Part shown: piece after piece, positions 17,572 to 25,328 of the stretch | How the letters are laid out: every line of letters starts with the position of its first letter | Position numbering within the stretch: the stretch's first letter is position 1 | Assembly (NCBI GenBank): GCA_005884115.1 | Contig: VAXW01000003.1 | Coordinates: 62,001-126,000, forward strand | Length of the DNA stretch: 64,000 bases | Source of the DNA: Actinomycetota bacterium | GTDB lineage: Bacteria; Actinomycetota; Thermoleophilia; Solirubrobacterales; Solirubrobacteraceae | Reading direction: 5' to 3' | Translations under genes and position numbers: made by a program | Notes under the pieces: generated by a model | Told to the model about the DNA's origin: nothing | The model's input: the letters and a program-made list of their open reading frames with translations, nothing else | Database searches by the model: none

Positions 17572-18176
17572 TCGAGTGGTTCGAACGGCTCGGTGACGTG
17601 CCGGGCATCACCTGGCAGCCGCGCGCCGAGGCCGACTCGCGCCTGATCGGGGCTCGTCCGGTCGTCCGCGAGAAGCGCGTCGAAGGCGATTCCGGCATCG
17701 GCTGGGTAGACGCCCAGGGGCAGCCGCTCGCCGACGAGTGGGTGTGGCGCGACAGCCCGGTGACGCTGGCGATCGAGGGCTACTTCGAGGCGCCGGCCGA
17801 GCGGCGGCTGAGACTGGCGCTGGCCGCGCTCGAGGTGCCGGGCACGCGTGCCGACTTCAGCGAAGCGCTGGGTTACGCGCAACAGGCCGTCGAGCAGCAG
17901 GCACGACCCGATTACACACTGCTGGAGTCGCTGCTCTCGGCGCACGTCCAGCTGGTGCTGGCCGATCCGAGCGGCGTGGTCGGCGAGCGCCGCCAGCTTG
18001 ACCGCGCCGGCCAGCCGCTGGCCCTGCTGCTGAATCTGTATCAGCGCGAGGGCTTCCTGCGCGAGGCAGCGGGGGTCGAGCGGCTGCTGTCAAGCCTGCC
18101 GGCCGAGATGCGCCCGCGCTACCTCGCCGAGCCAGGCCCGGCTGCGCTGATCGATGCTCTTGAGGAGCTTCGGTGA
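17568..18176 (+). CDS. Unknown protein of the nurA-herA-sbcDC operon (202 aa)
   Basis: A GTG start overlaps the sbcC stop (GTGA) and the stop overlaps the next start in the same way, so this is certainly translated with the operon. I do not recognise the family. The protein is soluble and acidic, begins VIEWFERLGDVPGITW, has a middle region rich in Ala/Leu helices (about residues 60-190), and contains no cysteine pair, Walker motif or membrane segment. Its fixed place between the Rad50-like ATPase and a large unknown protein suggests a subunit or adaptor of the complex. Confidence 0.85.
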   Translation: MIEWFERLGDVPGITWQPRAEADSRLIGARPVVREKRVEGDSGIGWVDAQGQPLADEWVWRDSPVTLAIEGYFEAPAERRLRLALAALEVPGTRADFSEALGYAQQAVEQQARPDYTLLESLLSAHVQLVLADPSGVVGERRQLDRAGQPLALLLNLYQREGFLREAAGVERLLSSLPAEMRPRYLAEPGPAALIDALEELR

Positions 18177-20248
18177 GCGCGGGTCGCGATCTGATCGAGG
18201 CGCCCGCGGGCCACTGGGTGGAGCTTCACCGCGCCAGGCGCCCCGCGGCGCTCGGTGCCCTCGAGGCCGCACTTGGGCGCCTGCTGGCGAGCGTGCTCGG
18301 GGGGAAGCAGGCAGTGCGGCTCTCGTCCGGGTCACAGGGCGCCGAGGGTCCGAGCCGTGTGGAGCTTGTGGGGCTCAGAGAGGCTGATCGCGCCATCTTC
18401 GCTACGCGGCTGTCCATGCCCGAGAGCGGCCCGCGACACGTGCCGGCCGGTGGGCTCGATCTGGCCGCGATCCGGCTGCCCGAGCTGGTGCGGGCACAGC
18501 CGTACTGGACCATGTCCGCGGCTGGCTTTCGCAACTATCTCGAGTTCACCACGCTCGACGCGGTGATCTGCCAGCGGTTCTTGGCGCCGCTGCTTGGCGA
18601 TCTCGCCTACATCTTTCGGCTGCGGGCCGGCGTGGGCCCGAAGAGTGCCAAGGGGCGCGGCCACCATCTGGCGCGTTGCGCTCAGGCACACCAGGCACTC
18701 GGGCTGGCTTCCGATCAGCTGCAGGCGCTACTCGATCCCGAGCTGAGCGCGGAACAGGTTGCGGCCGCGCGCAGCGCGCTGATCACCGGATGGGCAGCGT
18801 ACCCCGAGGATGTCGGCGAACGCGCGATGGCACTCTTCTCCGGGGAGCTCGCGCAGGCCTACTACGCAAAGGCGCGCAAGGACGGCTCGGTCGAGGCGGC
18901 GCGCGTGCTGACCACCAACGTCGTGCCGCTGCTGGAAATCACGCTCGGCAACTGGCCGACGCTGGTTGCCTACCTGGGCGAGACGCAGGCGCCCGCCGAC
19001 GCAACCCCAGTCGCGACGCCCGAGGTGACGCTGCCGGCGGAGCCGCCGCCGGAGGTCGCGGAGCGGCTTGCCGCGCTGCGCGACTGGTGGGCGATGTACG
19101 ACGCGAGTCACGCTACGCAGCGTGCCGGCATGGAGCCACTCGACGATCTGGTCCCGAAGCGCTGGGATTACGGACTGCCGGACGAGGACGGTGGCGGTCG
19201 GCGCCGTGGACTGGAGCGCCGCGCGCTGGCGCCGGAGCTCTTATTGTCTATTGCGTCGCTCTGGGGCAAGCAGGTCTTGGTTCGCCATCCGGACATGCTG
19301 GTGTGCGAGCCGCGGCCGCTCAGCGTGCTCGCGGAGCTCGTGCAGCCGGCGGCCGGTTTCTGGGACGAGCTCTCGCTGACCGCCTGGTTCCTGTGCTTCG
19401 GTGCATATTCGCGGCACACGCTCGATCAGCTCGAGGAGTTTCAGCATGACACGCGCGACGTGCTCGCCGAGCTTGGAGCACCGGTCAATCCCGGAATCTA
19501 CGGCGAGCTGCTGGCGCTCGCCGAGCGCCACCCGTTCCTGATCGAGCCGGCAGGCCTCGCCATCGGCGTCAGCTTTGAGATCAACCTCGACGACGCGGGT
19601 GCGCCGACCGTCTCGTCTCACATGGTCCAGCCCGAGCGGCGCTCGCACCCGCAGGTGTTTGAGGCGCTGCGCGACATCATCACCCGCCACCGGCGCGCCT
19701 GGCTTGCCCAGCACCTAGACGGATATCTCGACCACCTCTGGCGACGCGACCTAGGCGCGGGCGCCGAGGTCTACTGGAAGCGCTATCGCGGGCGCGGCAA
19801 GGCGCCGACAGTCAAGCAGGCGCTGCCTGATGTGGCCGGACCGGCGCAGCGCTGGTTCGGCGCCGACCACGGTAGGCTCTCGCGACTGCTCGCACTCGAC
19901 GGCCCGATCACCGAGTCGCCGGTACCCTCGCCGCGCGCGCTGCCCGACGATCTGCCCGCGCTCCAGCACGAGGTCGCCGAGCAGCTGCTTAGCGCCGCCA
20001 AGCCAAGCGACGACGGGCGCGACCGGCGCTGGGACGTTGAGCGCTTCGCCCAGCAGGCCGCGACCGTGCTGGTCGCCTGGCAGGCAACCGGCTCCGCGCC
20101 GCCGCGCAGCGCCGTCTTGGGGTCCGGCTACCGCTTCGTGATCGACCAGACCTTCGGCAGCGACCTCGACGACGCCTACCGGCTGCTGGTGGCGGCGATC
20201 CACGGCGCGCTTGAGCGCCGCGGCCATCCGGCTGCGGCCAACATCTAG
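18173..20248 (+). CDS. Large unknown protein of the nurA-herA-sbcDC operon (691 aa)
   Basis: A GTG start overlapping the previous stop gives 691 residues of no family I can name. It is soluble and mostly helical, with a proline/threonine-rich linker at about residues 270-295 that divides it into two parts. Conserved-looking patches include MSAAGFRNYLEFTTLD in the first half and HPFLIEPAGLAIGVSFEINL in the second. No nuclease, ATPase or zinc motif is evident. Its codon and base use match the rest of the operon, so the two unknowns belong to the system rather than being later additions. Confidence 0.85.
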   Translation: MSAGRDLIEAPAGHWVELHRARRPAALGALEAALGRLLASVLGGKQAVRLSSGSQGAEGPSRVELVGLREADRAIFATRLSMPESGPRHVPAGGLDLAAIRLPELVRAQPYWTMSAAGFRNYLEFTTLDAVICQRFLAPLLGDLAYIFRLRAGVGPKSAKGRGHHLARCAQAHQALGLASDQLQALLDPELSAEQVAAARSALITGWAAYPEDVGERAMALFSGELAQAYYAKARKDGSVEAARVLTTNVVPLLEITLGNWPTLVAYLGETQAPADATPVATPEVTLPAEPPPEVAERLAALRDWWAMYDASHATQRAGMEPLDDLVPKRWDYGLPDEDGGGRRRGLERRALAPELLLSIASLWGKQVLVRHPDMLVCEPRPLSVLAELVQPAAGFWDELSLTAWFLCFGAYSRHTLDQLEEFQHDTRDVLAELGAPVNPGIYGELLALAERHPFLIEPAGLAIGVSFEINLDDAGAPTVSSHMVQPERRSHPQVFEALRDIITRHRRAWLAQHLDGYLDHLWRRDLGAGAEVYWKRYRGRGKAPTVKQALPDVAGPAQRWFGADHGRLSRLLALDGPITESPVPSPRALPDDLPALQHEVAEQLLSAAKPSDDGRDRRWDVERFAQQAATVLVAWQATGSAPPRSAVLGSGYRFVIDQTFGSDLDDAYRLLVAAIHGALERRGHPAAANI

Positions 20249-20286
20249 CGCTGGAGCGAGTTACATACCGCGGTAGATTGCCGCGT

Positions 20287-20739
20287 ATGGGCTGGCGTGA
20301 CTGGCTCGGTCGCAGCTCGAAAACGGTGGTGGCGCCACGGAGCATGCTTACGCCGTTCCTCTTAGAGGGTGAGGAGTTAGTGGAAGTGGTCGGCGAGTCC
20401 TTTTACCAGCCGGCCCTGTTGCGCCAGTGCCGTGCGCGCAGGGGCGATCCGGTGCGGTTTCCTTGTCGCGCCTATCTGGTCGCGCAACCGGACAACCCGT
20501 ACGACCGCAACGCGGTTGCCGTGCAGATCGGCGGGCAGCTGGTCGGCCATCTCTCGCGCAGCGAGGCACCGCGCTGGCTGCCGCTGGTGCAGCAGCTCGC
20601 CGCGCGCGGTTACGCCGCCAGCTGTGAGGCGATGATCGCCGGGCGCGGTCGCGAGGGGGAGACTGACCACCTCGGTGTCTTCCTGCATCTGCCCACGCCG
20701 ACCGAGGCGCACGCGCAGGTCGCCAAACTCGCGACATGA
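20287..20739 (+). CDS. HIRAN-domain protein
   Basis: From ATG 20287 the protein has 150 residues. The HIRAN domain spans about residues 35-125, with VVGESFYQPALL at its start, then AQPDNPYDRNAVAV and VGHLSRSEAPRW, the hallmark of the family. HIRAN domains bind 3' DNA ends or damaged DNA, as in HLTF. The gene follows the previous stop by 38 bases in the same direction and is probably the last gene of the operon. A TTG at 20278 is a possible earlier start. Confidence 0.88.
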   Translation: MGWRDWLGRSSKTVVAPRSMLTPFLLEGEELVEVVGESFYQPALLRQCRARRGDPVRFPCRAYLVAQPDNPYDRNAVAVQIGGQLVGHLSRSEAPRWLPLVQQLAARGYAASCEAMIAGRGREGETDHLGVFLHLPTPTEAHAQVAKLAT

Positions 20740-20852
20740 GGCCGTGCAGGCCCATCAAGATCTGCCCGCGGAGCTGGAGGTGTTGAGTCCGCCTTAACGC
20801 CGTACGACCCAGAGCCTTGAGCCGAGTTATGGCGAGGCGGGCGTCATTTCAC

Positions 20853-22256
20853 TCAGGATGAGACCGGGTGGGCAGTCGGCTGGGTTGCTGCGGCCGCGAC
20901 CTGTCCTAGGTATTCAGTTAGCACGCACTCGAAATCGCGCGTAGCGTCGATCGTGCCCGTGAGAGAGTGCGCTGCCTCATGCAGCAATGTTCCGGCGTAA
21001 TCGGCGAACGACTGAAGCTGCCGGCGAGCGATGACTATGGATCGCAAGTCGCTATCCCAAACACCGTTGGTGGTGTCCAAGCCGACGCGCATCGTCTCCG
21101 AGATCTGTACGGGCAGCGCGACCGCCTCATCCGACTCGATTAGGCTCAGAATCTCTCGCGTTCGGTCGAAGACAGCCCGTTCCGCTGGCTGAAGGGCCTC
21201 GGGAGCGACGAACTCGTACTGGAAGCTCTCGTTGTACTCCTGCACAAAGCCCTGGAAGGTCCGCAGGTCGTAGTCGCCAGCTTCGTACTGCGCGTCCAGC
21301 TTTGCTCGATGGTCCGCGCTCACGATGACGACCTCATATCCATCTCGGCGCATGTGATCGATGACATTGGGCGCCTCGTGAATCTCGTCCTCAGTGACGA
21401 AGGTGACTCGTGAACGCGCGCTTAGCAGCGTGTAGGCGCGGTTGGCGATCTCAGTCCACTGCATCTCGTCACACTGTGCCCCTCGTGCGCGTGCGCCGAC
21501 CTGGTCCGCCAGCGCCTCGACCACCTGCTCGGATTCTGCACTGCGCAATATGGCCTTTACGCGATCCGTGTAGGTAGTGCGTCCGACATTGAGCCGCTCA
21601 CGGTTCAGTCGCTTGCGCATCGCCGGCGTCAGATCGGTGATGTTGTACGAAAACAGGAAGTTTGGCTCCTCGTTGGCGAGCACCCCTGTGATGTAAACGC
21701 GAGCTGCCTCGGCTCCGCGCTCCAGGATCTCGCCGTATGTAGTCGACTCGATGCAACGCTCCTCGGCGAAGCGCAGGAACATCGCCTTCGCAGCCGCCAC
21801 CTTCCCTCCAGTGACGCCCTGAAGTTCGACGTCGGTGCCGAGGCCGTTCGGCGCCGAGTCGAAGTCCACATGAAGCGTCTTGATTCCTCCGAAGTCATGC
21901 TTGCTGGCCTCCACCAGGCGGAAGGTGCCGTGGGCCGATCTGATCACAACATCGATACCGCGACGGTGAAATGTCGCCAGCGCATCCTTCAGACCGACTC
22001 CAAACTTCCCGATCACACCCTGGGGCGCTTGCAGCTTCTCCTGGCTTTCATTAAGGGTGAAGTGCTCGATCTGCAAACCACGCCCGAAATCGCGCACATG
22101 CCACGAACCCTGTTGCTCGTAGATCTCGATGTCCCCGGTTCCCGTGAGCGTTTGCTCGTCGAGCGCGTTCGCGATTACCTCGCGAATCGCGTGCTCCACC
22201 TCCCAGTGCTCGAGCACCTCCTCAATGTTCAGGTCAAAGAGGCTCGTCGTTGCCAT
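20853..22256 (-). CDS. GHKL (Hsp90-like) ATPase with C-terminal HExxH domain
   Basis: The protein has 467 residues. The N-terminal half has the GHKL ATP-binding boxes: REVIANALDEQ at about residues 25-35, VRDFGRGL near 54, and GKFGVGLKDALA near 83. The C-terminal part carries LLHEAAHSLTG followed by an acidic residue pair (DFECVLTEYLG), which looks like a zinc metallopeptidase site. This combination in one chain is unusual. The gene is monocistronic, convergent with the HIRAN gene, and of visibly lower GC than the repair operon, pointing to separate acquisition. Its role is unknown; a defence effector is possible. Confidence 0.8.
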   Translation of the reverse strand: MATTSLFDLNIEEVLEHWEVEHAIREVIANALDEQTLTGTGDIEIYEQQGSWHVRDFGRGLQIEHFTLNESQEKLQAPQGVIGKFGVGLKDALATFHRRGIDVVIRSAHGTFRLVEASKHDFGGIKTLHVDFDSAPNGLGTDVELQGVTGGKVAAAKAMFLRFAEERCIESTTYGEILERGAEAARVYITGVLANEEPNFLFSYNITDLTPAMRKRLNRERLNVGRTTYTDRVKAILRSAESEQVVEALADQVGARARGAQCDEMQWTEIANRAYTLLSARSRVTFVTEDEIHEAPNVIDHMRRDGYEVVIVSADHRAKLDAQYEAGDYDLRTFQGFVQEYNESFQYEFVAPEALQPAERAVFDRTREILSLIESDEAVALPVQISETMRVGLDTTNGVWDSDLRSIVIARRQLQSFADYAGTLLHEAAHSLTGTIDATRDFECVLTEYLGQVAAAATQPTAHPVSS

Positions 22257-22615
22257 TCGTCCCCCCTCTTGCCGGCGACCTCCGTGTCGCCCGTGTTCCG
22301 GCAGGTTATACCAAGGATTTGGCTCTGCAAAGAGACTTCAGAAGGCGTCTTCATTCGGCCACCCGTATCTAGCGATGCCTCGCCGACTCGGCATGGCGCT
22401 GTCTGAACTGTCCAAGCCCACAAAAGAGGACGGAGCACCTGCGCTCCGCCCTGGTGCCCCTTGTATGGTTGATCCACCGCAGACGTGTGAGCTGTCGCGC
22501 TTGTCGTCGTGGAGAGCGGCATGTCAGTGACACTCTTCTGCGCGATGCTCGAGAGCGTTCGCGCCTTCGCACCGGCGGTGTGCCTGCACGTCAGAGCACT
22601 GGGCGCCGTCCGGTC

Positions 22616-22669
22616 GGTCATTGACCACCCCCCTCTCAGCTCACGCATCGAGTGGGGTGGTCAATGACC
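22616..22669. promoter_or_regulatory. Perfect 16-bp inverted repeat built of two GGTCANTGACC palindromes
   Basis: GGTCATTGACCACCCC at 22616-22631 is exactly complementary to 22654-22669, with a 22-base spacer. Each arm also contains its own 11-bp palindrome, GGTCATTGACC and GGTCAATGACC, so the region can be read either as a hairpin or as two operators 43 bases apart. There is no T tract, so a terminator is unlikely. Confidence 0.6.
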
Positions 22670-22869
22670 TCCCACCATGGGAGGTGAGAGGGCAGGCAGA
22701 GCGGTTGTTGGGGTACCGGATCTGATTCCCAAGAAGGGATCGAGTTCAAAATCTGATCGAAAGAAAACGCTGCTGCCACGGGTAAGGCCGGCACTGCGCT
22801 GGCGCTCCGCACCAAGCAGGAAGGGGTTTGGTTGCGTCGCTGACGATCGGGCGGCCTTACGGCACGTTA

Positions 22870-22906
22870 TTATATGGCTTGACATATAAACTTATATTGG
22901 TATGAT
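22870..22906 (+). promoter_or_regulatory. Sigma-70-type promoter with overlapping operator
   Basis: TTGACA at 22879-22884 and TATGAT at 22901-22906 are separated by 16 bases, near-consensus boxes in an AT-rich island. The inverted repeat TTATATG...CATATAA (22870-22876 and 22883-22889) overlaps the -35 box and could be a repressor site. The first gene starts about 30 bases downstream. Confidence 0.7.
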
Positions 22907-22936
22907 CGTGGTTTCGTACTCGATCTGGAGGTTGAC

Positions 22937-23293
22937 GTGGCAATAGCAGCCGGCAGTGGCGCGCGCGGAGTCCTCGCTGAGATCGACCAGCGCCTTGCCG
23001 AGATCGAGCGTAAGCTCGAGGGCCATCGTGCCTTGATCTCAGAACGCGATCGCCTTTTCCGCGCGCGTGCGACCCTGCTCGGCGAGCCGGCTGCCGGTCG
23101 GGTCTCCCAGGACGACGTCGCCAGCTATCTGACAGAACACCCCGGCGCGCGCCCGGGCGAGATCGCCAAGGCGCTCGGTGTCGCCTCGGGCACGGTATCG
23201 GCGCACCTGTTCCGGGGCAAGCGCAGCCGCTTCTCGAGCCGTGGCGGCGGCTGGTACGTGCGCCGTGAGAGCGCAGGCGCACGGCGGAGATGA
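22937..23293 (+). CDS. Coiled-coil/winged-helix DNA-binding protein
   Basis: A GTG start gives 118 residues. Residues 10-45 form a coiled coil (EIDQRLAEIERKLEGHRALI). A winged helix-turn-helix follows at about 55-110 (GARPGEIAKALGVASGTVSAHL, then a basic wing GKRSRFSSRGGGWYV). It is the first gene after the strong promoter and overlaps the replication-relaxation gene by 4 bases (ATGA), so it probably regulates or assists the transfer module. Confidence 0.8.
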   Translation: MAIAAGSGARGVLAEIDQRLAEIERKLEGHRALISERDRLFRARATLLGEPAAGRVSQDDVASYLTEHPGARPGEIAKALGVASGTVSAHLFRGKRSRFSSRGGGWYVRRESAGARRR

Positions 23294-23970
23294 GCCGCCT
23301 TCGCATGATCCTTCCCGCACGCCACGGAGTCGGCGCGCGGCGCCCTGTCGCTCAGGGGGATTGCGAGCGCCTGCGGGCGGGCGATCTTCGCCTCCTCGCG
23401 TGGCTTGCCGAGCAGTACGGCGCCGGGGCCGATCAGCTCGGCGTCCTCCTCGGCCGCGGGCCGCGCACCGTGCAGCGCACGATCGCGCGTCTGCGGGTGG
23501 CGGGCCTCATCCAGACGATGCACATGCTTGTCGGTGATCCCGCGTGGGTTATCCCGACGACCTCTGGGATTCGGCTCGCCGGCTACGGCTTTCCCGCCTG
23601 GCGGCCGCGCGTGGGCATGTTGGCCCACGTCGCGGCGGTGAACGACGTGCGCCTGCACGTGCAGCGCCGCTCACCGGACACAGAATGGGTCTCGGAGCGA
23701 CTGCTCGCGCTGGAGCGGGCCCCCGAGGAGCATCTCGCCGACGGTCTCGCGATCACCGCCGGACAACGGGTCGCGATCGAGGTGGAGCTGACCGTCAAGA
23801 GCCTGCGGCGCACGCGTGCAATCCTCGAGGAGCTCTCACAGCGCTTCGACGCGATCGCCTACTTCTGCGCGCCGGGCCCGCACCGGCAGCTGAGCGCGCT
23901 TCAAGCATCCGGGAGCTGGCCGAAGCTGACGGTGCGCGAATTGCCGGCCGGGCGCCGACTGGCTTCGTGA
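23290..23970 (+). CDS. Replication-relaxation family protein
   Basis: The protein has 226 residues. It starts with a winged-helix domain (LLAWLAEQYGAGADQLGVLL and RTVQRTIARLRVAGLI), followed by an alpha/beta domain containing VAIEVELTVKSLRRTRAIL and FDAIAYFCAPG. This is the organisation of the replication-relaxation family found on actinobacterial integrative and conjugative elements, thought to act in strand processing during element replication or transfer. It overlaps its neighbours on both sides by 4 bases. Confidence 0.78.
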   Translation: MSRLRMILPARHGVGARRPVAQGDCERLRAGDLRLLAWLAEQYGAGADQLGVLLGRGPRTVQRTIARLRVAGLIQTMHMLVGDPAWVIPTTSGIRLAGYGFPAWRPRVGMLAHVAAVNDVRLHVQRRSPDTEWVSERLLALERAPEEHLADGLAITAGQRVAIEVELTVKSLRRTRAILEELSQRFDAIAYFCAPGPHRQLSALQASGSWPKLTVRELPAGRRLAS

Positions 23971-25313
23971 GGACCGCGCTCGGAGCTCGCGCTGTGCTCG
24001 GCCGCCGCCATCGGCGGGCTCCTCGGGCGCCTATCGCCTCACCGAGCACCTCGCCAATGCTCGGCGAGGCAGAAGGAGAACGCGGATTCGTCGTCGCGCG
24101 CCGTCTTTCGGGTGAACGCGCGGCGCCCGCCGACGGCAGCCTCGTGCTGCTCTCGCCAAGACGCCTCTGCCGCCACCTACTCGTGTGTGGCGCCACTGGC
24201 TCAGGCAAGACCGAGACCGTGCTGCGCTTGGCATACGCCGTCGCCAAGGGCAGCGAGGCGCCGGTCTTCTACCTCGACGGCAAGGGCGATAAGCACAACG
24301 CGGAGCGCTTCCTGGGTCTGATGGCAGACGCCGGACGGCAGGTCCGCGTTTTTCCCAACGAGCCCTTCTTCGGCTGGCGCGGCGCGGCACACGAGGTCCA
24401 CGGCCGCTTGATGGAGGTGATCGATTACGCGAGTGAGGGCCCGGCCGCGTGGTATCGCGACGTGGCCAAGAACGTCCTGCGCCTGACGTGCGAGCATCCG
24501 GACGGGCCGCCGCGCTCGAGCTCCGAGCTCTTGGCGCGCATGGACCTCGCCCATCTGAAAACGGTCCACGGCGGCTCGAGCGCGCTGGCGGCGCTGAGCG
24601 CCCAGCAGCTTGCGCAGGTCCGTCTGCGCTACGAGGCCTTCTTCGGGCAGGCCCGTGGAGCGCTCGACGGCTGCTGGTCCTGGGAGGACGCCTCCGCGGC
24701 ATATCTCCTGCTGGACAGCCTCGCATTGCACGAGGAGACCGCGGGCCTCGCGCGCTTCCTGTTCGAGGACTTCGCCCACTACTTCAAGGCCCGTAAGCTC
24801 AGGGAGCGCTTCGCGCTCTTGATTGTCGATGAGTTCTCCGGCCTCGCCTCGGCGTCGGGGATGGCCGCGCGGATCGAGCAGGCACGCGGCTTCAACACGG
24901 CCCTGGTACTCGCGCCGCAGGTGATCGCAGGTATGGGCGATGAGGCCGAGGTCGAGCGCATCACGGGGAGCGTCGAGACGGTGATCTGCCACCGCGTCAA
25001 CACGCCCGAGCCGGTCGTCGGCCTGGCAGGGACGCGGAGGGGGATCGAGTACTCCACCCATTTCGGGCTTGAGGGGAGCACCGGCCACGGTTCGGCGCGC
25101 GTGCAGCACCAGTACAAGGTCGACCCTGACAAGGTGCGCTCGCTCGATCCCGGGATCGCCTATCTGATCAGCCGCGGACGCGCGATGAAGATCGCGGTCT
25201 TGCGCGTACCCGACCTGAGGCGTGAGCTTCCGACGCAGAGAAGTTGGAAGGGGGGTGAGAGCGCTGTCCCGCACGACATACGGGTGTCGGAGAGAACAGA
25301 GCTGCCCTTCTGA
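23967..25313 (+). CDS. TraD/TraG-like DNA-transfer ATPase
   Basis: A GTG start overlapping the previous stop (GTGA at 23967-23970) gives 448 residues. Walker A is LLVCGATGSGKTETVL at about residue 70; the aspartate-rich YLDGKGDKHN follows, and Walker B is FALLIVDEFSGLAS. This fits the VirD4/TraG-type coupling ATPases that pump DNA, although no N-terminal membrane segments are seen, so it may be a soluble variant. Coupling with the replication-relaxation gene supports a transfer function. The frame is open upstream to 23544, but the overlap start is the likelier one. Confidence 0.82.
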   Translation: MRTALGARAVLGRRHRRAPRAPIASPSTSPMLGEAEGERGFVVARRLSGERAAPADGSLVLLSPRRLCRHLLVCGATGSGKTETVLRLAYAVAKGSEAPVFYLDGKGDKHNAERFLGLMADAGRQVRVFPNEPFFGWRGAAHEVHGRLMEVIDYASEGPAAWYRDVAKNVLRLTCEHPDGPPRSSSELLARMDLAHLKTVHGGSSALAALSAQQLAQVRLRYEAFFGQARGALDGCWSWEDASAAYLLLDSLALHEETAGLARFLFEDFAHYFKARKLRERFALLIVDEFSGLASASGMAARIEQARGFNTALVLAPQVIAGMGDEAEVERITGSVETVICHRVNTPEPVVGLAGTRRGIEYSTHFGLEGSTGHGSARVQHQYKVDPDKVRSLDPGIAYLISRGRAMKIAVLRVPDLRRELPTQRSWKGGESAVPHDIRVSERTELPF

Positions 25314-25328
25314 GACGGAGATCAAGCT

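Larger units (their letters stand above)
22257..22936. other. Long non-coding region with operator-like repeats and a promoter
   Basis: This 680-bp stretch between the GHKL gene and the transfer module has no convincing gene. It contains two copies of a palindrome (22616-22626 and 22659-22669), an 8-bp hairpin at 22667-22685, and a strong promoter at 22879-22906. The layout upstream of a replication/transfer-like module makes it a candidate for the origin of transfer or replication; that is inference. Confidence 0.5.

Noticed and set aside
22229-22648. Minus-strand frame of 139 codons in the gap after the GHKL gene
   Set aside because: It has no ribosome-binding site or motif, overlaps the start of the GHKL gene, and crosses the palindromic repeat region.
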